47,555 nt of DNA from Pseudomonas aegrilactucae. GTDB taxonomy: Bacteria; Pseudomonadota; Gammaproteobacteria; Pseudomonadales; Pseudomonadaceae. Each line of letters begins with the position of its first letter. Position 1 is the stretch's first letter. Shown here in pieces: positions 18,160 through 26,839 of this stretch. The notes under the pieces were generated by a model, which made no database searches, had not been told where the DNA came from, and was given only the letters and a program-made list of their open reading frames with translations. The DNA is taken from assembly GCF_019168305.1 (NCBI RefSeq), contig NZ_JAHTBI010000021.1, positions 1 to 47,555 on the forward strand, written 5' to 3'. Made by a program: the position numbers and the translations under genes.

Positions 18160-18272
18160 TATAAGCTTGGTCACTCAACCGCTGCTTTCGTTGACCGAAA
18201 TCACTATGCCATCACCCAGGGTTTTTATGCTGACTGCGCCAGGCACGAATTCAACCTACCGGACCCGCCAGC

Positions 18273-19889
18273 ATGACCATCCCGACCAGCGCCACCCTCG
18301 CCCCACCGGGTGTACGTGACGCCCTGCCTAAACCGGCCGCCCGCGCCGGCCGCACCACCATTGCCCTGTTCATCACCCTGCTGCTCGGCGGCCTGGTGTA
18401 TACCGCCTGGAGCCTGTTTCGCGACATCGATGCGGCCGGCACCGTGGTCACCACCTGGACGCCCTTCGTGCTGCTGGGCTTAGCCCTGCTGATCGCACTG
18501 GGCTTCGAGTTCGTCAACGGCTTTCACGACACCGCCAACGCCGTGGCCACGGTGATCTACACCCACTCGCTGCCGGCACACTTCGCCGTGGTGTGGTCGG
18601 GCTGCTGGAATTTCATCGGGGTGTTGCTTTCCAGCGGCGCGGTGGCATTCGGCATCATTGCGTTGCTGCCGGTGGAGTTGATCCTGCAAGTGGGCTCTGC
18701 GGCAGGCTTTGCCATGGTCTTCGCCCTGCTGCTGGCCGCGATCATCTGGAACCTGGGCACCTGGTGGCTGGGGCTGCCGGCCTCGTCTTCGCACACCCTG
18801 ATCGGCTCGATCATCGGCGTGGGCGTGGCCAACGCGCTGATGCACGGGCGCGACGGCAGCAGTGGTGTGGACTGGTCGCAGGCAGGCAAGGTCGGCTACT
18901 CGCTGCTGCTCTCGCCGCTGGTGGGCTTTGCCTGCGCGGCGCTGCTGCTGGTGGCCCTGCGCATGCTGGTCAAACGCCGCGAGCTGTACCAGGCGCCGGT
19001 GGGCGACACACCGCCGCCGTGGTGGATTCGCAGCCTGCTGATCCTGACGTGCACCGGCGTCTCCTTCGCCCACGGCTCCAACGATGGCCAGAAAGGCATG
19101 GGCCTGATCATGCTGATCCTGGTCGGCACCCTGCCCATGGCCTATGCCCTGAACCGCACCATGCCGGTCGAGCAGTCGCTGCAATTTGCCGAGGTGGCCC
19201 AGCTCACGCAGCAGGCGCTGCAACACCACACCGCGCACCCTGCCCCACAGGACCCGCGTGCCACCCTGACCCTGTACCTGCGAGAACAGCAGCCCAGTGC
19301 CGAACTGGTGCCAGCGCTCGGCGCACTGGCGGGGCTGATCGGTGACGAGGTACAAAGCTATGGCTCGCTGACACGGGTGCCGGCCCAAGCCATGGCCAAC
19401 GTGCGCAACGACATGTACCTGACCAGCGAAGCCATCCGCCTGATGCAACGCCACCAGCACGGCGCGCTCGACGCGGCCACGGCCAGCCAGGTGCAGATGT
19501 TCAAGACGCGCATCGACGACGCCACGCGGTTCATCCCGCTGTGGGTCAAGATCGCCGTGGCCATCGCCCTGGGCCTGGGCACCATGGTGGGCTGGCGCCG
19601 CATCGTGGTGACCGTGGGCGAGAAGATCGGCAAGACCCACCTCACCTACGCCCAGGGTGCATCGGCAGAGTTGGTGGCAATGTGCACCATCGGTGCGGCG
19701 GACCTGTACGGGTTGCCGGTGTCGACCACCCATGTGCTTTCGTCCGGGGTGGCCGGGACCATGGTGGCCAACGGCTCGGGCCTGCAGATGCGGACCCTCG
19801 CCCACCTGGCGATGGCCTGGGTGTTGACCCTGCCCGCAGCCATGCTGCTGTCGGGCGGGCTGTACTGGTTGCTGAGCCAGTTGCTGTAG
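18273..19889 (+). CDS. PiT-family inorganic phosphate transporter
   Basis: Inner-membrane protein of 538 residues with many hydrophobic helices. PiT proteins take up phosphate as a metal-phosphate complex with protons. Both PiT signature repeats are seen: GFEFVNGFHDTANAVATVIY near residues 70-90 and SFAHGSNDGQKGMGLIMLI in the second half, which together form the transport path. A hydrophilic loop in the middle (about residues 300-420) is longer than in short PiT members. It stands alone on the plus strand; the next gene is convergent and ends three bases away. A low-affinity, constitutive transporter is the usual role. Confidence 0.92.
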   Translation: MTIPTSATLAPPGVRDALPKPAARAGRTTIALFITLLLGGLVYTAWSLFRDIDAAGTVVTTWTPFVLLGLALLIALGFEFVNGFHDTANAVATVIYTHSLPAHFAVVWSGCWNFIGVLLSSGAVAFGIIALLPVELILQVGSAAGFAMVFALLLAAIIWNLGTWWLGLPASSSHTLIGSIIGVGVANALMHGRDGSSGVDWSQAGKVGYSLLLSPLVGFACAALLLVALRMLVKRRELYQAPVGDTPPPWWIRSLLILTCTGVSFAHGSNDGQKGMGLIMLILVGTLPMAYALNRTMPVEQSLQFAEVAQLTQQALQHHTAHPAPQDPRATLTLYLREQQPSAELVPALGALAGLIGDEVQSYGSLTRVPAQAMANVRNDMYLTSEAIRLMQRHQHGALDAATASQVQMFKTRIDDATRFIPLWVKIAVAIALGLGTMVGWRRIVVTVGEKIGKTHLTYAQGASAELVAMCTIGAADLYGLPVSTTHVLSSGVAGTMVANGSGLQMRTLAHLAMAWVLTLPAAMLLSGGLYWLLSQLL

Positions 19890-19892
19890 CCG

Positions 19893-20663
19893 TCAGCGGC
19901 CGCCGACAACACTGTCGCCGTGGGAGATGATGACTTCGACGCGGCGGTTGAGCTGGCGCGACGACGCGCTGGCATTGGAGGCCACCGGGTACGCCTTGCC
20001 ATAGCCGGTGCTGATCACGCGCTGGGCCTGAATGCCTTGACGGCGCAGGGCATTGGCTACCGCAGCAGCGCGCTGCTCCGACAACTGCTGATTGAAGGCG
20101 TCGGCGCCTGTGGAGTCGGTAAAGCCTTCAACCCGCACCTTGCGCTCGGGGTTGGCCCGCAGGTAATCGGCCAGTTGCTCGATGTTGCGCTGGCTGCTGC
20201 CCTTGAGTTCAGCACGACCGGTATCGAACAGCACGTCACCGAAGGTGACCACGGTGCCGCGGTCGGTCTGCTTGGCCTTGAGTTGCTGCAGCGCCTTGAG
20301 CTGGGCGGTACGCACATCCAGACGGGCCTGGGTACGCTGCGCTTCGATGCCTTGCAGGCCGGCCTCGGCCTGACGCAGGGCGATGGTCTGCTCGGCCACC
20401 GCGATCTTCTGGTTGGCCAGGTAGCTCAGTTGATCGAGTTGCGGCGCCTTGCGGTCCTGGATTGACAGTAGCTCGGCCTTGCCCAGCGCAGTGAAAGCGT
20501 CCTTGGTTTCCAGCGCGGCCAGGCGGCTGGACGCCGGCTTGCTCTGCAGCACGCTGAAATGTTCACGAGCCTCGACCAGGCCAGGGTGTTCGGCCGTGTT
20601 GGTGCAACCGACGACAAACACCGCCAGCACGGACAGGACAGGCAACAGGGGGTTGATACGCAT
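19893..20663 (-). CDS. OmpA-family lipoprotein with DUF4398 domain
   Basis: Protein of about 256 residues. A lipoprotein signal ends in VFVVGC. The middle is helical with a DUF4398 pattern (SSRLAALETKDAFTALGKAE...LANQKIAVAEQTIALRQAE) and probable coiled coil. The C-terminal OmpA domain (VTFGDVLFDTGRAEL, then VEGFTDSTGADAFNQQLSEQRA and RRVEV) should bind peptidoglycan. The ATG at 20661-20663 is used; a GTG five codons upstream overlaps the previous gene. It is cotranscribed with another DUF4398 lipoprotein just upstream, and the two probably act together in tethering the envelope. Confidence 0.9.
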   Translation of the reverse strand: MRINPLLPVLSVLAVFVVGCTNTAEHPGLVEAREHFSVLQSKPASSRLAALETKDAFTALGKAELLSIQDRKAPQLDQLSYLANQKIAVAEQTIALRQAEAGLQGIEAQRTQARLDVRTAQLKALQQLKAKQTDRGTVVTFGDVLFDTGRAELKGSSQRNIEQLADYLRANPERKVRVEGFTDSTGADAFNQQLSEQRAAAVANALRRQGIQAQRVISTGYGKAYPVASNASASSRQLNRRVEVIISHGDSVVGGR

Positions 20664-20674
20664 GACAGAAGTTC

Positions 20675-21082
20675 TCACGGAGTGATCGTGTTGATGAGGG
20701 TGTCGGGGGCCTGGAGCATTTCCTGCTTCAGCACTTCGATACCGTTGTTGGCGCTCTGCAACTGTTGCTGCGCCTTGACCGCACGGGCCTTGCGCTCGGC
20801 CAGGTTGGCATCGGCCTCGGCCTGCTCGGCCAGGGTGCGGGCCGCGGTGTAGTTCTTCTCGCCCAGAGCGCGCTCGACGCCATACAGCTTGTCCTGGGCA
20901 GACTTCATCTCGGCCGGCGCGTATTGGGTGGCATCGGCGGCCACCGCACGGCTGACCGCGTTACGGCTCAACTCGACCTGATCGGTGGGTGCCGGTACGC
21001 CAGCGCAACCAGCCAGCGCGGCCATCAGGGTGGCCACCAAAGCGCCAGCGGCCAGGGGTTTGACGGTGCGAATAGCAACCAT
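20675..21082 (-). CDS. DUF4398-domain lipoprotein
   Basis: Protein of 135 residues. A signal peptide with lipobox LAGC (AALAGCAGVPAP) suggests membrane anchoring by lipid. The rest is one long helical DUF4398 domain (PAEMKSAQDKLYGVERALGEKNYTAARTLAEQAEADANLAERKARA), rich in Ala, Glu and Lys. The ATG at 21082 is preceded by GGAG at good distance. It lies 11 bases upstream of the OmpA-DUF4398 gene on the same strand, so they form a two-gene operon. The exact role of this pair is not known. Confidence 0.88.
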   Translation of the reverse strand: MVAIRTVKPLAAGALVATLMAALAGCAGVPAPTDQVELSRNAVSRAVAADATQYAPAEMKSAQDKLYGVERALGEKNYTAARTLAEQAEADANLAERKARAVKAQQQLQSANNGIEVLKQEMLQAPDTLINTITP

Positions 21083-21293
21083 GGGAAGACTCCAGAAACG
21101 TGGGAAAAAACATCCGGTGTTCAAGCGGTGTAAGACTATTCCCAGTGTCTAGGGCAACCCTATCGGAGCCCGCCTCACGCAAAGTCAGAAATTTCCGTTA
21201 ACACACAACGAAAACGGTCTGACCGTTGTAATGAACCTGAGCGCCAAAAAACGGTCTGTGTGTTTCATTTTTTCCGTTTTCAAGAAGACCACC

Positions 21294-21941
21294 ATGCCCC
21301 CATCTCTTGAGCTTTGCGCACGGCGCTCTCTTATCCCTGGTCTGCTCGGCGGCCTGATCCTGTTGTGCGGCCCGGCCCATGCCGAACAACCCAGCGGCAA
21401 CGAACGCTGGGTCAGTGACAGCCTGAGCACCTATGTACGCAGCGGCCCCACCGACGGCCACCGCATCGTCGGCAACCTCAAATCCGGGCAGAAGGTCACC
21501 TTGCTCACCAGCCAGGGCAACTACAGCCAGGTGCGGGGCGAGTCGGGGGATACCGTGTGGATCAGCAACAGCGACCTGCAGGCGGTGCCTGGCCAGGCGG
21601 AGCGTGTGCCCCAGTTGACCGAGCAGGTGACACAGTTGAGCGAGCAGCTCAAGGGCATTGACGACACCTGGAAAACCCGCGTGCAGGGCATGCAGGAGAC
21701 GCTGGATGCGCGCAAGGCGCTGATCGATGAACTGGAGTCGCGCAGCCAGGCGTTGAATGCCGAGCTGGGTGAGGCACAGTCGGAACTACGCGCGACCCAG
21801 GCGCGCCTGGGCGATGAGAACAAGCAGGTGCTGATGCGCTACATGGTGTACGGCGGCGGCATTGCCGGGGCCGGCCTGCTGGCGGGGCTGATCCTGCCGA
21901 TGCTGAGCCGCGGGCGCAAGCGCAACGACCGCTGGTTCTGA
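21294..21941 (+). CDS. SH3-domain membrane protein (TIGR04211/YgiM-like)
   Basis: Protein of 215 residues from the ATG at 21294. It has an N-terminal signal peptide (LIPGLLGGLILLCGPAHA), a bacterial SH3 domain (WVSDSLSTYVRSGPTDGHRIVGNLKSG, then YSQVRGESGDTVWISNSDL), a coiled-coil stretch with LTEQVTQLSEQL repeats, and a C-terminal transmembrane helix (GGIAGAGLLAGLILPML) followed by a basic tail. This layout is that of the conserved SH3-and-anchor proteins of gamma-proteobacteria. The function is not well known; an envelope role is likely. An upstream in-frame ATG (21231) is possible but adds a basic leader that spoils the signal peptide. Confidence 0.87.
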   Translation: MPPSLELCARRSLIPGLLGGLILLCGPAHAEQPSGNERWVSDSLSTYVRSGPTDGHRIVGNLKSGQKVTLLTSQGNYSQVRGESGDTVWISNSDLQAVPGQAERVPQLTEQVTQLSEQLKGIDDTWKTRVQGMQETLDARKALIDELESRSQALNAELGEAQSELRATQARLGDENKQVLMRYMVYGGGIAGAGLLAGLILPMLSRGRKRNDRWF

Positions 21942-21948
21942 GGCGTGG

Positions 21949-21965
21949 GGGCTGCTTTGCAGCCC
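21949..21965. terminator. hairpin between convergent genes
   Basis: GGGCTGC-TTT-GCAGCCC is a perfect seven-pair stem between the SH3 gene and the convergent LysR gene. There is no T-run on either side, so termination strength is uncertain. Confidence 0.55.
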
Positions 21966-21980
21966 ATTCGCAGGCCAACC

Positions 21981-22922
21981 CTAATCCCCCCCCAGCGCAT
22001 ACGGCCCCTGCACCAGTTGCTCACGCAGGAACGCCACGCAGGTGCGCACCTTGGCCGAGCTCGAGGAGCGCGCCGCCGTCACCGCCCAGATGTCCGCCGG
22101 CTGGGAATACCCCGGCAGTACCTGCACCAGCGCCCCGCTGTTCAGGCTCGCTTGCACATCCCAGCGCGCAGCCATGATGATGCCGTGCCCGTCGTGTGCC
22201 CACTGGCGCACGATATCACTGTGGTTGGAAGCCATGGGCCCGGTGACCTTGACCGTCTCGGCGCCGTTGGGGCCCAGCAGGCGCCACACCCCGAAGCGAT
22301 CGTCCCGGCTGCGAAACAACAGGCAGTCATGCTGGGCCAGGTCTGCCGGTACCCGCGGCTGACCGCGCTGCGCCAGGTAGTCGGGGGCCGCCGCCAGCAC
22401 CCGCGAGCTGCTGGCAATACGGTGCGCGATCACGTGTTTCTCCTGCACCTCCCCCACCCGCACGTCGATATCGAAGTTGTCGGCGATCAGGTCGACACGT
22501 CGGTCCAGCAGCTCTACCCACACGTCCAGCGCCGGGTACTGGCGACGCAGCAATGACAGGATAGGCGCCACATGCTCACGCCCCAGGCGCAGGCTGGTGC
22601 ACACACGCAAGGTGCCCTGCGGCTCGCTCTGCCCCCCCGACAGGGCATCGAGCATGGCGCCGACATCCTCCAGGATCTTCTGCGCCCAGACGAATGCCGC
22701 CTCGCCGTCGCTGGTGATGTTGACCCGGCGCGTGGTGCGGTTGAACAGCTTGACCCCCAGCATGGTTTCCAGGGTCGCGATGCGCTTGCTCACATGCGCC
22801 GGTGACAACCCGGTCTCGGTCGCCGCCGCGATGAAACTGGAACGGCGAGCCACTTCGCAAAACAACTGCAGGTCGCGCAGCAACGGCTCATTATTCGCTA
22901 CCAGCGCATTCTGATTCTTCAT
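21981..22922 (-). CDS. LysR-family transcriptional regulator
   Basis: Protein of 313 residues. The N-terminal winged helix-turn-helix is clear (LQLFCEVARRSSFIAAATETGLSPAHVSKRIATLETMLGVKLFNRTTRRV), followed by a substrate-binding domain starting GTLRVCTSLRLGREHVAPIL. It is divergent from the oxidoreductase-aroQ operon with only 78 bases between the start codons, so it is very probably the regulator of that operon and of itself. The inducer may be an intermediate of the quinate or shikimate type, given the dehydroquinase; this is inference. Confidence 0.93.
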   Translation of the reverse strand: MKNQNALVANNEPLLRDLQLFCEVARRSSFIAAATETGLSPAHVSKRIATLETMLGVKLFNRTTRRVNITSDGEAAFVWAQKILEDVGAMLDALSGGQSEPQGTLRVCTSLRLGREHVAPILSLLRRQYPALDVWVELLDRRVDLIADNFDIDVRVGEVQEKHVIAHRIASSSRVLAAAPDYLAQRGQPRVPADLAQHDCLLFRSRDDRFGVWRLLGPNGAETVKVTGPMASNHSDIVRQWAHDGHGIIMAARWDVQASLNSGALVQVLPGYSQPADIWAVTAARSSSSAKVRTCVAFLREQLVQGPYALGGD

Positions 22923-23000
22923 TTGAGCTGATTATCTCCTGTCGCTTTTTTATTAGCCTCTCACAAACCTGCTTCGTCCAAGAACAAGAACGTGAGAACC

Positions 23001-24053
23001 ATGACCTCAATCCGCCTTGCCGTCGCCGGTGCCGGCCTGATCGGCCGCCGCCATATCGAACTGATTCAGGCCAGCGCCGAATGCACCCTGGCCGCCATCG
23101 TCGACCCGTCTCGCGCCGCTGGCGAACTGGCGCAGGCCTGTGACGTGCCGCTGTACCCCGACCTCGCCAGCCTGTTCGTCGCCCAACGGCCTGACGGCGT
23201 GATTCTCGCCACCCCCAATCAACTGCATGTCGAGGGCGCGCTGGCCTGTGTCGAGCGAGGCGTGCCTGCGCTGATCGAAAAGCCGGTGGCGCACACCCTT
23301 GACGAAGGCAAGCGCCTGCTCGCCATCGCCGAACAACGCGGTGCACGCCTGCTGGTGGGCCACCACCGCGCCCACAGCGCGATCCTGCACAAGGCCCGCG
23401 AAGTGATCGCCGAGGGGGTGCTCGGCCAACTGGTGGCGGTGATGGGCAGCGCGTTGTTCTACAAACCCGACGACTACTTCGACGCCGCCCCCTGGCGCCG
23501 CGAAGCCGGGGGCGGCCCGGTATTGATCAACCTGATCCACGAGATCGGCAACCTGCGCTCGCTGTGCGGCGAGATCATCGCCGTGCAGGCCCAGAGCTCG
23601 AACGCCACCCGTGGCTTTGCGGTGGAAGACAGCATCGCCATCAGCCTGCGCTTTGCCAGTGGTGCACTGGGCACCTTCATGCTGTCCGACACGGCGGCCT
23701 GTGCCCGCAGCTGGGAGCAGACCTCCCGTGAAAACCTCGACTACCCAAGCTATGCCGACGAAGACTGCTACGTGCTGGCCGGCACCCAGGGCTCGCTGTC
23801 GATCCCGACCATGCGCCTGAAGTATTACGCTCGCCACGAGCAGCGCTCCTGGTGGCGGCCGTTCCAGTGCGCCACCGCCAGCCTCGGCGAGGCCGACCCG
23901 CTGGTGCGCCAGCTGGCGCACTTCTGCCAGGTCATCCGCGGCCAGGCCCAGCCACTGGTCAGCGTGCGCGACGGCCTGCGCAACCTGCAGATCATCGACG
24001 CCATCGGCCAAGCCGCGCGCAGCGGCCACACGGTCGACATCCAGCCGCTCTGA
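23001..24053 (+). CDS. Gfo/Idh/MocA-family oxidoreductase
   Basis: NAD(P)-dependent dehydrogenase of 350 residues. The Rossmann start [19 protein letters not shown] holds G-x-G-x-x-G, and the family motif [14 protein letters not shown] (EKP) follows at about residue 95. The C-terminal alpha/beta domain has [22 protein letters not shown], which carries the conserved catalytic His. Such enzymes oxidise sugars, inositols or related cyclic polyols. It is the first gene of the LysR-controlled operon; aroQ starts 34 bases later. The substrate is unknown; a quinate- or shikimate-like cyclitol would suit the neighbour. Confidence 0.92.
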   Translation: MTSIRLAVAGAGLIGRRHIELIQASAECTLAAIVDPSRAAGELAQACDVPLYPDLASLFVAQRPDGVILATPNQLHVEGALACVERGVPALIEKPVAHTLDEGKRLLAIAEQRGARLLVGHHRAHSAILHKAREVIAEGVLGQLVAVMGSALFYKPDDYFDAAPWRREAGGGPVLINLIHEIGNLRSLCGEIIAVQAQSSNATRGFAVEDSIAISLRFASGALGTFMLSDTAACARSWEQTSRENLDYPSYADEDCYVLAGTQGSLSIPTMRLKYYARHEQRSWWRPFQCATASLGEADPLVRQLAHFCQVIRGQAQPLVSVRDGLRNLQIIDAIGQAARSGHTVDIQPL

Positions 24054-24087
24054 ACCTCACCATCACTTGCTCAAGAGACACCACCGC

Positions 24088-24546
24088 ATGCACAACACCC
24101 TGCTCGTACTCAACGGCCCCAACCTGAACATGCTCGGTCTGCGTCAGCCCGAGGTCTATGGGCGTGAAACCCTGGCCGATGTCGAAGCACTGTGCCGACG
24201 TACCGGCACCGACCTTGAACTGGCCATCGAATTCCAGCAGACCAACCACGAAGGCCAGATGATCGACTGGATCCACCAGGCCCGTGGCCGGGTGGCCGGC
24301 ATCGTGATCAACCCCGGCGCCTGGACCCACACTTCGGTGGCGATCCACGATGCGCTGATCGCCGCCGAAGTGCCGGTGATCGAGGTGCACATTTCCAACG
24401 TGCACCGGCGCGAAGCGTTCCGCCATCACTCCTACGTATCGCTGGTGGCCAACGCGGTGCTGGCCGGTTTCGGCACCCATGGCTACGCGCTTGCCATCAG
24501 CCACTTCGCCCACCTGCAGCGCACCGCGCAAGGAAACCTGCCATGA
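24088..24546 (+). CDS. aroQ: type II 3-dehydroquinate dehydratase
   Basis: Protein of 152 residues that interconverts 3-dehydroquinate and 3-dehydroshikimate. Motifs are complete: [17 protein letters not shown] with the catalytic Arg and Tyr lid, [16 protein letters not shown], and [17 protein letters not shown] with the catalytic His. It is not placed with accB/accC as the biosynthetic aroQ usually is. It sits between two Gfo/Idh/MocA genes under a LysR, which points to a catabolic copy (as QuiB/QuiD in quinate use). The next gene starts inside its last codons (ATGA overlap at 24543-24546). Confidence 0.93.
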   Translation: MHNTLLVLNGPNLNMLGLRQPEVYGRETLADVEALCRRTGTDLELAIEFQQTNHEGQMIDWIHQARGRVAGIVINPGAWTHTSVAIHDALIAAEVPVIEVHISNVHRREAFRHHSYVSLVANAVLAGFGTHGYALAISHFAHLQRTAQGNLP

Positions 24547-25705
24547 AAACCGTAGCCAACCCCAGCCAGCGTCTGCGTCTGGGCTTTGTCGGCGGCGGCC
24601 TGGAGTCGTCGATCGGTGCCACCCACCGCTATGCCGCTCAACTGGACGGCCACTTCGAGCTGGTGGCGGGCGTGTTCGCCCGCGACCCGGCGCGCAACCG
24701 TGCGGCCGCCGAGGCTTACGGCGTGGCACCGGAGCGCGTGTATGCCGACTACCAGCCATGGCCGAGGCCGAGGCAAAGCGCCCGGACGGCGTACAGGCAG
24801 TCGCCATCATGGCACCCAATGCCGTGCACGTGCCGGCCAGCCTGGCGTTCCTCGACCAGGGCATCGACGTGATCTGCGACAAGCCGCTGGCCTCAAGCCT
24901 CGCCCAGGCGCAGCAGTTGCTGGAGCGGGCGCGCAAGGGCCCGGCACTGCACCTGCTGACCCACAACTACAGTGGCTACCCGCTGGTGCGCGAGGCCCGC
25001 GAGCTGATCGCCCGTGGCGCCATCGGCGAGGTGCGTCTGGTGCAGGTGGAACACGCCAGTGCGTTCGGTACCCACCCGCTGGAGCAGCAGGGAGCCAAGG
25101 CCCTGATGTGGCGCACCGACCCGGCACAGGCCGGCGCCTCGTCGGTACTGGCCGATGTGGGCGTGCATGCCCACCAACTGCTGCGTTTCGTCACCGGGCA
25201 GGAGGTCAGCCAGGTCTCGGCCGAGCTGAGCACGCTGGTGCCGGGGCGACAGTCCGATGACAACGCACACGTGAAACTGCGCCTGGCCAATGGCGCACGT
25301 GGCATGCTGTGGGCCAGTTTCGTCGCAGCCGGGCACCGGCATGGCTTGCAGTTGCGGGTATTCGGATCGACCGGCTCGATCTACTGGCATCAGGAAGAGC
25401 CCGACCGGCTCGAACTTCGCCACCAGGACCAGCCGCACCAGATCCTGCGGCGCGGCGAGGCCTGGCTGAGCGAATCGGCCAAGCGGTCGACGCGCATCAA
25501 GGCCGGGCAACCGGAGGGCCTGCTGGAGGCGTTCGCCAACATCTACAGCGAGGCGGCCGAGCGCATCATGGCGCGTCGCGAGCGGCGTGCCCCCAGCGCC
25601 CAGTCACTGCTGTGCCCCAGTGCCGAGGACGGCGTACGAGGCATGGCCTTCATCGAGGCGTGCGTGCGTTCGGATGCGGCGCAGGGACGCTGGACCGATG
25701 CCTGA
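24543..25705 (+). pseudogene. second Gfo/Idh/MocA oxidoreductase, interrupted by a frameshift
   Basis: The N-terminal part from ATG 24543 reads [24 protein letters not shown], then [21 protein letters not shown] and VYADY, a Rossmann start of this family. At about 24755 the frame breaks. The rest, in another frame, continues at once with [21 protein letters not shown], then ICDKPLASSLAQAQQLL and the long C-terminal domain with LADVGVHAHQLLRFVTG, to 25705. A single missing base near 24753-24758 (for example tac-cag-gcc becoming tac-cag-cc) explains it. Joined, the product would be about 388 residues, normal for this branch. It may be a real inactivation or a sequencing error. It is translationally coupled to aroQ. 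Confidence 0.85.
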
Positions 25706-25805
25706 TCATCAGAAGCTGCGCTAATGCAGGCCAAGCAGGATTGATTTTTCTGATCACCGACCGGCTGCCAGACTGGCAGCCGAATTCTTTTGCGAGAGCA
25801 CGATC

Positions 25806-26204
25806 ATGTCGGGTGAAACGAGTCTGGCCACACTGTTGCGCAGCATGCGGCCGCGGTTGAATGAAGGCAGCTACGTGTTCTGCACGCTGGCCGACTGGTC
25901 GGGGCTGCAGCCTGACGAGGTGATCGGCAGTTTTCGCGAGCAGGAGGGGCTGACAGTGATCGTGCCGCGTGCGCGGGCCCAGGCGCTGCAACTGCCCTTC
26001 AGCTACGCGGCTGCGTGGATCACGCTGACAGTGCATTCGTCACTCGAGGCAGTGGGTTTGACAGCGGCGTTCGCCACGGCGCTGGGCCAGGCCGGGATCA
26101 GTTGCAACGTGGTGGCGGCGTTCTACCATGACCATATCTTTGTCGCACAGGCCGATGCGCAGCGCGCAATGGCGGTACTGGAAGAGCTGGCGGCAGGGGC
26201 CTGA
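25806..26204 (+). CDS. ACT-domain protein
   Basis: Protein of 132 residues. SYVFCTLADWSGLQPDEVIGSFREQEGLTVIVPRARA and the C-terminal AAFATALGQAGISCNVVAAFYHDHIFVAQADAQRAMAVL match the small stand-alone ACT proteins (ACT_7/DUF-type pair) that bind amino acids or similar ligands. It follows the second oxidoreductase after 100 bases on the same strand. The ligand and partner are unknown. A REP pair follows downstream. Confidence 0.85.
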   Translation: MSGETSLATLLRSMRPRLNEGSYVFCTLADWSGLQPDEVIGSFREQEGLTVIVPRARAQALQLPFSYAAAWITLTVHSSLEAVGLTAAFATALGQAGISCNVVAAFYHDHIFVAQADAQRAMAVLEELAAGA

Positions 26205-26216
26205 AAAAGAGCGTGC

Positions 26217-26309
26217 GCCTCTTCGCTGGCAAGCCTGCACCCACAAGGATTGCAGCGCCGTTGAGCGCACTGCGTCAACGGTGGGAACTGGCTTGCCAGT
26301 GAAAGGGCC
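26217..26309. repeat. REP palindrome pair (imperfect)
   Basis: A unit GCCTCTTCGCTGGCAAGCC... (26217-26248) faces an inverted relative GGTGGGAACTGGCTTGCCAG... (26280-26309). Both carry the putida REP core but are slightly diverged. They lie between the ACT gene and the tautomerase gene. Confidence 0.75.
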
Positions 26310-26352
26310 ACCGGCCACGATGCACCTCCCCAGCCCCACACGGAACGTCGTC

Positions 26353-26742
26353 ATGGCCCAGATCAAGATCTATGGAGTGCGCACCACCCTCGACCAGCAC
26401 CGCCCTGCCCTTGCCGAGGCCATCCACAACGCCGTGGTGAGCGCCCTGCAATACCCGCCGGAAAAACGCTTCCAGCGCTACCTGGCCCTGGACCCCGCCG
26501 ACTTTCTCTACCCCGACGACCGCAGCGAACACTACCTGATCATCGAGATCAGCCTGTTCGAAGGCCGCTCCACCGCGGCCAAGAAAGACCTGATCCGCCA
26601 GCTGTTCCAGCGCATCGGCGAGCACTCCGGCATCCGCGCCCAGGACATTGAAATCACCCTGTTCGAGACACCCCGCGAAAACTGGGGCATCCGCGGTGTA
26701 CCCGGCGACGAGTTGGGCCTGAACTACACCGTGCAGGTCTGA
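26353..26742 (+). CDS. tautomerase-fold protein (Tautomerase_2-like)
   Basis: Protein of 129 residues from ATG 26353: QIKIYGVRTTLDQHRPALAEAIHNAVVSALQYPPEKRFQRYLALD, then YLIIEISLFEGRSTAAKKDLIRQLF. This is the pattern of the larger tautomerase-superfamily proteins. Members of the 4-oxalocrotonate tautomerase type use Pro1 as catalytic base; here the residue after Met is Ala, so classical Pro1 chemistry is not possible at this start. Another in-frame start further upstream lies in the REP region and is unlikely. Function unknown. Confidence 0.85.
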   Translation: MAQIKIYGVRTTLDQHRPALAEAIHNAVVSALQYPPEKRFQRYLALDPADFLYPDDRSEHYLIIEISLFEGRSTAAKKDLIRQLFQRIGEHSGIRAQDIEITLFETPRENWGIRGVPGDELGLNYTVQV

Positions 26743-26839
26743 GCGCGCGCGCCGACCGGTCGCGGCACCGGCGTATTCTTCTGCTTAACTGGAAGAACCC
26801 GGGCCACAGGCTGCCCGCCTTTTGCACAGGTGAACGACC

